From assembly GCA_019247335.1 (NCBI GenBank), contig JAFAPB010000046.1, forward strand, positions 1 to 33,594: DNA of 33,594 nucleotides, given 5' to 3'. This DNA is from Candidatus Kaiserbacteria bacterium (GTDB lineage: Bacteria > Patescibacteriota > Minisyncoccia > Phycocordibacterales > UBA2100). Position numbers and translations under genes: made by a program. Position 1 is the first letter of the stretch, and the number at the start of each line of letters is the position of its first letter. The notes below the pieces were generated by a model. It saw only the letters and a list, made by a program, of their open reading frames with translations. It did not search any database and was not told where the DNA came from. Shown piece by piece: positions 18,304 through 25,690 of this stretch.

Positions 18304-18888
18304 ATGCGGGGCGCATATCTCATGGTCGGTATCGGCGTCCTTGTGATACTCGTCGGCCTCGCGTTCATTAATAAAAGCTTCACGCGCGCGCCTCATACTG
18401 AAAAAGACGCTATGGCCACCTCGACCTTCTCCATCACAAGCAGCGCATTCGAGCAAAACGGCTCGATTCCATCGCAGTACACCTGTGACGGCGATCAGAC
18501 GCCGCCGCCGCTTTCGATTTCCGGAGCGCCGGAGGGGACGAAATCATTCGCGCTCATCGTGATCGACCCCGACGTGCCTAAGCAAGTGAAGCCGGACGGC
18601 ATATTCCTCCATTGGCTGCTGTTTAATATCCCTGCGTATACGACGACGATCGGCCCGACCGGCTCGATCGGCACAAGCGGCGCGAACGGCATGGGCAAAG
18701 AAGGCTACGTCGGCCCCTGTCCGCCGAAAGAATACGAGCCGTCCGAGCACCGCTATTTCTTCCATCTCTACGCGCTCGATACGATGCTCGGTCTTGAGGC
18801 GGGAGTCTCCGAAGAGGAGGTGCGGCAGGCTATGGAAGGTCACATTGTGGCGGAGGCCCAGCTCATCGGGAAGTACAAGAAGAAATAA
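18304..18888 (+). CDS. YbhB/YbcL-type PEBP (Raf kinase inhibitor-like) protein with N-terminal TM
   Basis: YTCDGDQTPPPLSISGAP, DPDVP, HWLLFNIP, YVGPCPP, HRYFFHLYALD. Confidence 0.95.
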   Translation: MRGAYLMVGIGVLVILVGLAFINKSFTRAPHTEKDAMATSTFSITSSAFEQNGSIPSQYTCDGDQTPPPLSISGAPEGTKSFALIVIDPDVPKQVKPDGIFLHWLLFNIPAYTTTIGPTGSIGTSGANGMGKEGYVGPCPPKEYEPSEHRYFFHLYALDTMLGLEAGVSEEEVRQAMEGHIVAEAQLIGKYKKK

Positions 18889-18917
18889 CGAGCCGCCGAA
18901 TGGCGTACAATAGAAAT

Positions 18918-19280
18918 ATGAATACCCGCATCAAGCAGACCGATTATGAGATGACCGACAAAGTGGCCGATTATCTCGACGGCCGCCTTGCGGCGATCGA
19001 GCGCATGCTCGGCGACGATGCGGACGAGACGCGCTGCGAAGTGGAGGTAGGGAGGGCGACAGGGCGACACAAGCACAGCGACTATCAGTATTTCGCGGAG
19101 ATCATCGTGAAGCGGGGTGCCGCGCCGCGGCTCGTCGCGCGCAATCACGAGCCATCGATCAATGCTGCCATTGATAACGCCAAAGATGAAATGCTCCGCC
19201 AGCTGCGGAAGGAAAAGACCGCGCGTAAAAGCAAAGGGCGGCGCGATGCCGGCAAGGCGAAGCGTTTGATCCGCTCTTAG
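18918..19280 (+). CDS. hpf: Ribosome hibernation promoting factor / RaiA family
   Basis: YLDGRLAAIERML ... FAEIIVKRG ... AAIDNAKDEMLRQLRKEK. Confidence 0.85.
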   Translation: MNTRIKQTDYEMTDKVADYLDGRLAAIERMLGDDADETRCEVEVGRATGRHKHSDYQYFAEIIVKRGAAPRLVARNHEPSINAAIDNAKDEMLRQLRKEKTARKSKGRRDAGKAKRLIRS

Positions 19281-20158
19281 AGCGGCCTTGCTCCCGAGCG
19301 AAGGAATTCCTCATATTTCATTTCGCTCTTGCCCTCGGGCTTTACGGTATCGATCACAAGCGCGCCATTTTCTATATGCGCGTCGAGAATGCCGACGCGG
19401 ATCTGCTTGCCGCCTCTTTCGAAATAGGCGAACGTGCCGGGCCAGCCCTCGAGCGCGCGGATCTTGCGTAGATTCTCGTGCGCGTCGGCATTGAGATCAA
19501 GCAGGCCATCGCTCTTTGTGAACTTGAGCGAATACGTCGCGATGTCGTGATTCTGTTCATGCGCTTCGATCTCACCTCGAGTCCAGTGCGGCAAGATTTC
19601 TGCGAGCAATTTGCCTCCCGCGCGTGCCAGCGTCTCTTCGAGCGCGGCCGCACGCGGCGGCCAGGGTGCGACATCGACCCGCTTTTGTGCGATCACCGGC
19701 CCGTGATCCATTTTCTCGTCGACGAGCATGATGGTGACACCGGTTACTTTTTCATCATTCAATATCGCGGAGCGAATGGGGGAGGCGCCGCGCAAGCGGG
19801 GCAAAAGTGAAGGATGCATATTCAAGGTGCCGCGCTCAGGCAGATCCAAAAGCGCTTTGTGCAGTATCTGACCGTAATCAGCGACGACGAAAAGTTTCGG
19901 CGCACGCGCTCCCATTTCCGCGATGAATGCATCATCAAGCTTTTCCGGCTTCAATATTTCGAGCCGGCGCGACTCGGCCCACTGCGCGATAAGCGACTGT
20001 CCGATCTCCATGCCGCGCCCTTTCGCTTTGTCGGGCGCCGTCACGACGAGCGCGGGCAGATGCCCAGCTGCTTCGAGCTCGAGCGCGACAAAAAGCGCGA
20101 TCCTGCCCGTGCCGAAGAAAACGAACGGAATATCACTCGTCTTCAGGTTCTTCGTCAT
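19277..20158 (-). CDS. fmt: Methionyl-tRNA formyltransferase
   Basis: FFGTGRIALFVALEL, LNMHPSLLPRLRGASPI, ITIMLVDEKMDHGPV-like. Confidence 0.97.
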   Translation of the reverse strand: MTKNLKTSDIPFVFFGTGRIALFVALELEAAGHLPALVVTAPDKAKGRGMEIGQSLIAQWAESRRLEILKPEKLDDAFIAEMGARAPKLFVVADYGQILHKALLDLPERGTLNMHPSLLPRLRGASPIRSAILNDEKVTGVTIMLVDEKMDHGPVIAQKRVDVAPWPPRAAALEETLARAGGKLLAEILPHWTRGEIEAHEQNHDIATYSLKFTKSDGLLDLNADAHENLRKIRALEGWPGTFAYFERGGKQIRVGILDAHIENGALVIDTVKPEGKSEMKYEEFLRSGARPL

Positions 20159-20687
20159 ACAATTCTTTTGCCTTATCGATATAGAGAATACCGTCGAGGT
20201 GATCCATCTCGTGCTGGAAAATGTGAGCGAGAAAGCCGGAGGCGCCCCGCGTGAATTCTTCGCCGCGTTCGTTGTATGCGCGCAGCGTCATTTTTTCCGC
20301 TCGCGGGACGATGCCCCATTTGCCGCGTACCGAGAGGCATCCTTCATGCTTGTCCTTTTTCCCGCGCGAGGTCTTGATGATGACGGGATTTATATACACC
20401 TGGTCAGGAAGCGCCGTGGCAGGTTCGTCGGCTTTTGCCGGCTCGTCCTTGGCGTTGCGCGTGCCGCGCGCGAGCGCCTTGCCGGAGACGATGAAAAGGC
20501 GGAGCGGCTCGCCGAGTTGCGAAGCCGCGAGCGCGACACCGTAGACCTCATTTGAAAGCAGATCTTTCATTTCTTCGATCAAATGCTGTATGCGTGTGCT
20601 CCCGATATCGTCGATCGGTATCTCGCGCGCCGTCTCCCGCAGCGCCGGGTTTTGTTCGTAGGGGATAATGCTCCGCATTGCGTTCAA
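20133..20687 (-). CDS. def: Peptide deformylase
   Basis: GVALAASQLG, EGCLSVRG, FQHEMDHLDGILY. Confidence 0.97.
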   Translation of the reverse strand: MNAMRSIIPYEQNPALRETAREIPIDDIGSTRIQHLIEEMKDLLSNEVYGVALAASQLGEPLRLFIVSGKALARGTRNAKDEPAKADEPATALPDQVYINPVIIKTSRGKKDKHEGCLSVRGKWGIVPRAEKMTLRAYNERGEEFTRGASGFLAHIFQHEMDHLDGILYIDKAKELYDEEPEDE

Positions 20688-20714
20688 CTATAGAGGCGCT
20701 GCGTATAAAAGTGA

Positions 20715-20930
20715 AGCGCCCAATCCGCAAGCAGACTGGGCGTTCAGAGCGGTCGGTAAACTACCGACTGAGGCGGAAGCCTCTACGGCCACGTGACTAA
20801 CGTCGTCGCTCTAAGAAAGTGGCCGGCCGGGTGGCGGCGTGTCATTGAGGAGGCCACTCACACGCTGCCCCCGGACCGGCCGAACCCCACGGGCCTCAGG
20901 AGATGCGGCGGACCTGAGCATTCCGTAGGG
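20715..20930 (+). ncRNA. Candidate structured RNA, four helical domains, family unrecognised
   Basis: By-eye helices: 20717-22/20737-42; junction closed by 20746-51/20807-12 with arms 20752-58/20762-68, 20770-74/20779-83 (GGAA loop) and 20791-94/20800-03; long hairpin 20821-42/20860-81; 20886-92/20923-30 enclosing 20895-900/20913-18. Confidence 0.6.
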
Positions 20931-20973
20931 AACGAAACTTAATGCAATTTAGCAAAAAACAGCGTTTGATACA

Positions 20974-21267
20974 ATGCTTCGCATGAAGCACATCAGTGCG
21001 CATATAAAAAGGAAGGCCGCTGCGACTCGCGAGACGGAGCGGGGAGAACTCATGCAGTATTTCTGCGAACAGCTCAATAAGACCCGTGCGCGCGATGGAT
21101 TGCCCAAGATCACCATGGGTCGCATGGGTTTTATGCTCGCCAAAATCCCGACCAAGGACCTCTACTATCTCAAAAAGGTCTGCGACGACTCCGCAAACTT
21201 CTCCAAAAAATTCTGGTGGGAGATCAATCCGAAGAAACACACAGGCGACGGTACGGATAAAAAGTAG
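20974..21267 (+). CDS. Hypothetical protein, about 95 aa
   Basis: Complete ORF, alternative start at 20983. Confidence 0.6.
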   Translation: MLRMKHISAHIKRKAAATRETERGELMQYFCEQLNKTRARDGLPKITMGRMGFMLAKIPTKDLYYLKKVCDDSANFSKKFWWEINPKKHTGDGTDKK

Positions 21268-21520
21268 ACGGCTCGCGCAAGCGCGAGCCGTTCGACATAC
21301 AAATGCAATGCCCCGCATGTGTCGAAGGTGCGAGATCGGATTCAGCTTTTACCGTTTAGCCAACCTGTCCGGTATTCAGGTCGGGATCCGGTGCCGGAGC
21401 CGCATATCGCTGGCTGGTCGGCGGCCTAGTGCGCTCGCGGTGCCCCCATGCATCCCGGGAGGAGACTCGTTGGTCGGAGGATGCATTAGATTACCTACGT
21501 TTATTCTTGCGCCGGCTAAA
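21268..21520 (+). ncRNA. Candidate structured RNA upstream of mreB1
   Basis: Hairpin cggctcgcg-caa-gcgcgagccg; ttcgaca (21291-97)/tgtcgaa (21320-26); closing helix tttagcc (21355-61)/ggctaaa (21514-20) around acctg/caggt, gccgc/gcggc and atgcatcc (21448-55)/ggatgcat (21479-86). Confidence 0.5.
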
Positions 21521-21523
21521 TCT

Positions 21524-21551
21524 TTGTCAAAGCCGACTGTGCATATACAAT
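21524..21551 (+). promoter_or_regulatory. Putative sigma70 promoter of mreB1 with near-leaderless start
   Basis: TTGTCA - 16 nt - TACAAT, ATG at 21561. Confidence 0.6.
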
Positions 21552-21560
21552 GCGTGCACC

Positions 21561-22577
21561 ATGGCGTTCTCTTTTGCTCCGAAGCTGGGCATCGATCTCG
21601 GTACGACGACGGTCTTGGTTTTCGTTCCCGGCCACGGCATTGTGCTCAACGAGCCCTCGGTCGTCGCCGTCTCGCAGGGTGAGAATAAGATACTCGCGAT
21701 CGGCAACGATGCTAAGAATATGATCGGCAGAACGCCGGAAGAGATCATCGCGTACCGTCCGATGAAAGACGGCGTCATCGCGGATTATCGCGTAACGGAA
21801 GCGATGCTGCGCTATTACATCAAGAAAGCGCTGGGGCGATGGAATCTCTTCCGCCCCGAAGTCATGGTCTCGGTGCCTGCAGGAGTCACCTCGACCGAGC
21901 GCCGCGCGGTCGTCGAGGCAGCGACGAAAGCAGGCGCGCGCGAAGCATATGTGGTGAAAGAGCCGATCCTCGCGGCGATCGGCGCGGGGATTCCCATTCA
22001 GGAGGCGCGCGGACACATGATCGTCGATATCGGCGGCGGCACGACCGACGTCGCGGTCATCTCGCTCGGCGGCATCGTTGCCTCGACTTCGGTCAAATGC
22101 GCGGGCAACCGCATGGACCGCGCGATCGCTGATTACATCAAAAAGACGGCCAATCTTTCGATCGGTGACAAAATGGCGGAGGATATCAAGATTCATATCG
22201 GCTCGGCAGTGCCTGTAGAGGACGAGCTCATGATGGTCATCAAAGGCCGCGATCATCTGACGGGACTCCCGCGCTCGATCGAGATCGGTACCAACGAGGT
22301 CGTGCGCGCGATCGGCAAGGAATTGCGCACGATGGTCGGCGCGATCAAGGATGTATTGCAAGATACGCCGCCGGAACTGGCCGCAGACATCATCGACAAC
22401 GGCATCACCATGACGGGCGGCTCCTCGCAGCTGCGCAATCTGCCGGAACTCATCTATCGTCGCACAGGGGTGAAGGCGCGAATGGCCAAAGACGCACCGT
22501 ACTGCGTCGCGAAGGGGACCGGTGAAGCGCTGAAGCATTTGGACACCTACAAAAAAGCCATCATTTCGAAGCGATAG
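21561..22577 (+). CDS. mreB: MreB-family actin-like protein (copy 1)
   Basis: LGIDLGTTTVLVFV, VDIGGGTTDVAVISLGG, MTGGSSQLRNLP. Confidence 0.95.
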   Translation: MAFSFAPKLGIDLGTTTVLVFVPGHGIVLNEPSVVAVSQGENKILAIGNDAKNMIGRTPEEIIAYRPMKDGVIADYRVTEAMLRYYIKKALGRWNLFRPEVMVSVPAGVTSTERRAVVEAATKAGAREAYVVKEPILAAIGAGIPIQEARGHMIVDIGGGTTDVAVISLGGIVASTSVKCAGNRMDRAIADYIKKTANLSIGDKMAEDIKIHIGSAVPVEDELMMVIKGRDHLTGLPRSIEIGTNEVVRAIGKELRTMVGAIKDVLQDTPPELAADIIDNGITMTGGSSQLRNLPELIYRRTGVKARMAKDAPYCVAKGTGEALKHLDTYKKAIISKR

Positions 22578-22584
22578 GCTGCTG

Positions 22585-22613
22585 TTGACTTCGTCATTAT
22601 ATAATGACATAAT
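22585..22613 (+). promoter_or_regulatory. Putative promoter with palindromic operator
   Basis: TTGACT - 17 nt - CATAAT; perfect 16-bp palindrome GTCATTATATAATGAC at 22593-22608 in the spacer. Confidence 0.6.
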
Positions 22614-22668
22614 AAAGGGAGCGGTGGATACCGACCGGTACCATCGGGGCAACAGGAGCACGACCAAG

Positions 22669-23409
22669 ATGCGCTTCAATGTGATCGGTGCTGCACTTGC
22701 AGCACTTCTCTTCGCCGCACCCATCCAGGCGCAGGCGACCACGACCACGATGATGTCGGAGGACAACAGCGGGTGTCTCGTCAGTGGGCAAGCTGCCTGC
22801 GACGACGACGCGACCGACACGTCGTCGGACCGCGACATGCTGCTCGATTTCATCCGGGGACCAGCGAAAATGCTGGATTATCTCGACGCGGGTCAGATCG
22901 TCGGCAGCGGCGATACGGGCGGCGCGATCCTCTCGACGATCGAGCAGCTCAAGTCCTTGATCGGTGAAGACGGCGTGCTCGAAGCGGTGCGCGATATCGT
23001 CGAGCAACCGCTCATGCTCAACGCGATCTTCTCCGGAATCGAGCCGCACCTTCTCAAATGGGTGCAGACGGCAGGCGTGTATTCGCAGGTCGTCGAGGCG
23101 GTGAACGACCGGCGGGTCATCATCGAGCTCGGCTTCGATACGGCGACCGCTCGTCTCGCGAAACGCTGGATCGATAACCGGTGCTTCGTGACGGAGCCCG
23201 TCGGCGACGTGAAGCCGGCGAGCCTCTGCAAGGAGCTCGGTCCGAAGTTCACCGAGACGTTCAAAGGGGTCTATGAGGTCGATCCAACGTTCAAGACCGC
23301 CCAGACGCTCGTGCTGCTTCTGCACCGGCAAAACCGTGCGGGGCCCGAGAGCGTGAACGGCATCATGGACATCGCGGAACGCATCGCGAAGATCTTCCCG
23401 GCCAACTGA
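22669..23409 (+). CDS. Secreted protein of unknown function, 246 aa
   Basis: Signal peptide MRFNVIGAALAALLFAAPIQAQA; SD-like aggag upstream. Confidence 0.75.
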   Translation: MRFNVIGAALAALLFAAPIQAQATTTTMMSEDNSGCLVSGQAACDDDATDTSSDRDMLLDFIRGPAKMLDYLDAGQIVGSGDTGGAILSTIEQLKSLIGEDGVLEAVRDIVEQPLMLNAIFSGIEPHLLKWVQTAGVYSQVVEAVNDRRVIIELGFDTATARLAKRWIDNRCFVTEPVGDVKPASLCKELGPKFTETFKGVYEVDPTFKTAQTLVLLLHRQNRAGPESVNGIMDIAERIAKIFPAN

Positions 23410-23435
23410 CGGAAACGGAGAGCGATCTCCGGGGG

Positions 23436-23468
23436 CGGACACGACACGTGGCCGCCTTCCTTTTTTAT
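23436..23468 (+). terminator. Intrinsic terminator
   Basis: ggcgg...ccgcc followed by ttccttttttat. Confidence 0.7.
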
Positions 23469-23480
23469 ACAAAAGAGAAA

Positions 23481-23508
23481 CGTCCTGCCGAGCAAGCCCG
23501 GCAGGACG
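23481..23508 (-). terminator. Strong hairpin, likely terminator of the opposing minus-strand gene
   Basis: cgtcctgccg-agcaagcc-cggcaggacg; minus strand followed by TTTCTCTTTTG. Confidence 0.75.
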
Positions 23509-23520
23509 ATCGCGTAAGAC

Positions 23521-23874
23521 TTACGCAAGCCCACGCGCTTCAAGCTCCGCTCGCAGCGATCGCCGCATCAGCATCTCGCGTCCGAACGGGAGCATCACGG
23601 CGAATGCCGCGATTAGCCCGATGCAGAGTGCGATAGCGATCAGCGAGTAGCTGCTTTGCTGCCGCTCAGCGGGCGCGAACAGGTCCTTGATGTGCAGCGG
23701 CGCTGCCAGGCGAAGCGCGACGCGCTTCTCGGCAGGCGAGCGAGTGTCGAAAGAACGCATACCAGTACCCCACGTGCGCGCTCCGATCGACGGATCGACG
23801 GCGCCCACGGCCCCAGTTGTTGTGAAGATTGTGATCGCGGCAGCCGCGATCAATGCCCGAATCTTCATTCCCAA
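23521..23874 (-). CDS. Small secreted/membrane protein of unknown function
   Basis: Signal peptide and C-terminal TM. Confidence 0.65.
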   Translation of the reverse strand: MGMKIRALIAAAAITIFTTTGAVGAVDPSIGARTWGTGMRSFDTRSPAEKRVALRLAAPLHIKDLFAPAERQQSSYSLIAIALCIGLIAAFAVMLPFGREMLMRRSLRAELEARGLA

Positions 23875-23922
23875 GCGACTTCTCCTCAGACTTCTAGTGC
23901 ACCCCGATTTTGAGGCCTTTTA

Positions 23923-23957
23923 ATTATACAACGACGCCATTAACTTGTCTAGTCAAG
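23923..23957 (-). promoter_or_regulatory. Promoter of the 23521-23874 gene with overlapping imperfect palindrome
   Basis: Minus: TAGACA - 17 nt - TATAAT; CTTGTCTAGTCAAG at 23944-23957. Confidence 0.6.
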
Positions 23958-23975
23958 AGTGTTGAGAGACTCGGT

Positions 23976-24461
23976 TTACCGAGATTTCAGTTTCTCAATA
24001 TCGTCCATGAGCTTGCGCAAGTCGGTCTGGATATCGGTAAGGGTTTTCCGTTGCTCCTCGTCTTCGCGCTCTTCCGCCTTATCTTCTTCGGTCATTTCCT
24101 CCACGTCTTCGCCTATGTCTTCGACGTCTTCCTGGAGCTCGTCTACGTCTTCCTGGATCTCTTCGACGTCCTCCTGCATTTCATCGATATCCTCCTGGAT
24201 CTCGTCGATATCTTTGCCGACCTCCTGAATACTTTCGGCCTGCGAATTGACGGTCATTTGAATGAAAAGGGCGAGATAGATCGCCTCGAGAGAGACGGCC
24301 GTATTAAAGACGAGAATAAGTGTGTCGAACGGAAAGACTCTTTTTAGCAGCAAAAAAATCATGATTGCAAAAAATGCTGTATGGAGAAGAATCGACTGCG
24401 TCGATCCGATCCAGCGCGTGATCGCGAGCGCGGCTTTTTCCATTCCTTTCGGCGCTGACAT
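23976..24461 (-). CDS. DUF1003-like membrane protein with long acidic heptad coiled coil
   Basis: Two TM with VFNTAVSLEAIYLALFIQM, then DIDEIQEDIDEMQEDVEEIQEDVDELQEDVEDIGEDVEEM. Confidence 0.7.
   Translation of the reverse strand: MSAPKGMEKAALAITRWIGSTQSILLHTAFFAIMIFLLLKRVFPFDTLILVFNTAVSLEAIYLALFIQMTVNSQAESIQEVGKDIDEIQEDIDEMQEDVEEIQEDVDELQEDVEDIGEDVEEMTEEDKAEEREDEEQRKTLTDIQTDLRKLMDDIEKLKSR
24108..24216 (-). repeat. 21-nt tandem repeats encoding seven-residue units (E/D-D-V/I-D/E-E-I/M/L-Q)
   Basis: At least five units visible in protein and DNA. Confidence 0.85.
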
Positions 24462-24481
24462 GGCGCGATTATACTACTCAT

Positions 24482-25126
24482 ATGGCGCTCTCGGGCAATG
24501 TGCAGCTGATCGCGGGAAATCAGGATGCGGTTCCGGAGGTTTTGGCGTTGCTCGAAGCGGAGGGAATCGAAACGACAGGAAATCCCGATCTCGACGTGCG
24601 CACCTATTCGCAATTTCTCGTGGAAGACGCTCGCTCGCTGTGCGAGCGCGCCTCCGGCAAGGCGCTCGGCACGGGTAGGCGCGTTTTTATCGTCGTCACC
24701 CCGAATCTTACGTATGAGGCGCAGAACACGATGCTGAAGACGCTTGAAGAGGCACCGGGTGATGCGCTTTTTATATTTATCGTGCCGTCACCGTCGCAGC
24801 TTTTGCCGACGGTTCGTTCGCGCGCGCAGATCATGTCGTTCGACGCAGCAGATGAAAGCGCTGCGGCGCGCTCGTTTCTGGCGGCGACTCCGCAGAAACG
24901 CCTCGATCTCCTGAAGCCGTTGCTCGAAAAGGACGAAGCTGACGTGCGTGATATCGGCAATGCGCTCTCGCTCCTTGCGGCGCTCGAGCGTGAGCTTTCT
25001 AAAGACCCGATGAACAACCGCGTCGGCATTGATGCGGTGTATCGCGCCCGCAAATATATCGGAGACAAAGGCTCGCTTCTCAAATCGCTCCTTGAACAAG
25101 TGGCACTTCTTGCCCCGCGTGTATAA
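24482..25126 (+). CDS. holB: DNA polymerase III delta' subunit-like protein, short
   Basis: RRVFIVVTPNLTYEAQNTMLKTLEEAPGDALFIFIVPSPSQLLPTVRSRAQ. Confidence 0.88.
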   Translation: MALSGNVQLIAGNQDAVPEVLALLEAEGIETTGNPDLDVRTYSQFLVEDARSLCERASGKALGTGRRVFIVVTPNLTYEAQNTMLKTLEEAPGDALFIFIVPSPSQLLPTVRSRAQIMSFDAADESAAARSFLAATPQKRLDLLKPLLEKDEADVRDIGNALSLLAALERELSKDPMNNRVGIDAVYRARKYIGDKGSLLKSLLEQVALLAPRV

Positions 25127-25135
25127 TGGTTGCCT

Positions 25136-25690
25136 ATGGCAGATTTCGATCTGAAGCCGCTCGATACCAAACTTGCCGACGCCCGTGAATGGCTCGCCAA
25201 GGAATATCGCGGACTCCGCACCGGCCGCGCAACGCCGGCGATACTCGATAGCGTGCAGGTCTCCGCTTACGGCTCGATGATGCCGCTCAAGCAGGTGGGC
25301 AATGTCTCTGTGGAAGATGCGCGCACGCTGCGTGTCACTGCGTACGATGCAGGTATCGTAAAAGACATCGAGCGCGCGATCACCGCCGCCAATCTCGGCC
25401 TCGGCACGTCATCCGACGGATCGAGCGTCCGCGTCTCGTTTCCGGAGTTGACCGCCGAGCGCCGCGAGCAGCTCGTGAAGCTTGCTAAGCAAAAGCTCGA
25501 AGAGGCGCGCACGAGCGTGCGTCTCGCGCGCGATGAGTCGTGGAAGGAGATCCAGGAGCGCGAGCGCGAAGGGACGCTGACCGAGGACGACAAATTCATG
25601 CTCAAGGACGATCTGCAGAAGCGCGTCGACAAGGCCAATGAAGAACTTGAGAAAGCGTTCGAGGCAAAAGAATCGGAGATGAGTTCATGA
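25136..25690 (+). CDS. frr: Ribosome recycling factor
   Basis: LRTGRATPAILDSVQVSAYGSMMPLKQVGNVSVEDARTL; full length. Confidence 0.98.
   Translation: MADFDLKPLDTKLADAREWLAKEYRGLRTGRATPAILDSVQVSAYGSMMPLKQVGNVSVEDARTLRVTAYDAGIVKDIERAITAANLGLGTSSDGSSVRVSFPELTAERREQLVKLAKQKLEEARTSVRLARDESWKEIQEREREGTLTEDDKFMLKDDLQKRVDKANEELEKAFEAKESEMSS

Noticed and set aside
20715-20930. Identity as RNase P RNA, tmRNA, SRP RNA or 5S rRNA
   Set aside because: Conserved signatures (GAGGAAAGUCC; tRNA-like ends and tag ORF; SRP domain IV internal loops around GGAA; 5S CGAAC/AGUUAAGC) were not found, although a GGAA-capped hairpin is present; a covariance search is still needed
21291-21561. tmRNA suggested by TTCGAC and an ACCA before the mreB1 ATG
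   Set aside because: No T-arm GGTTCRA, no tag ORF ending in ALAA-type sequence, no acceptor complementarity
22600-22605. TATAAT directly inside the palindrome as the -10 box
   Set aside because: Only 9 nt from TTGACT; CATAAT at 22608-22613 gives a 17-nt spacer
21516-22853. 445-aa minus ORF opposite mreB1
   Set aside because: Arg/Asp-rich shadow translation; mreB signature on + strand
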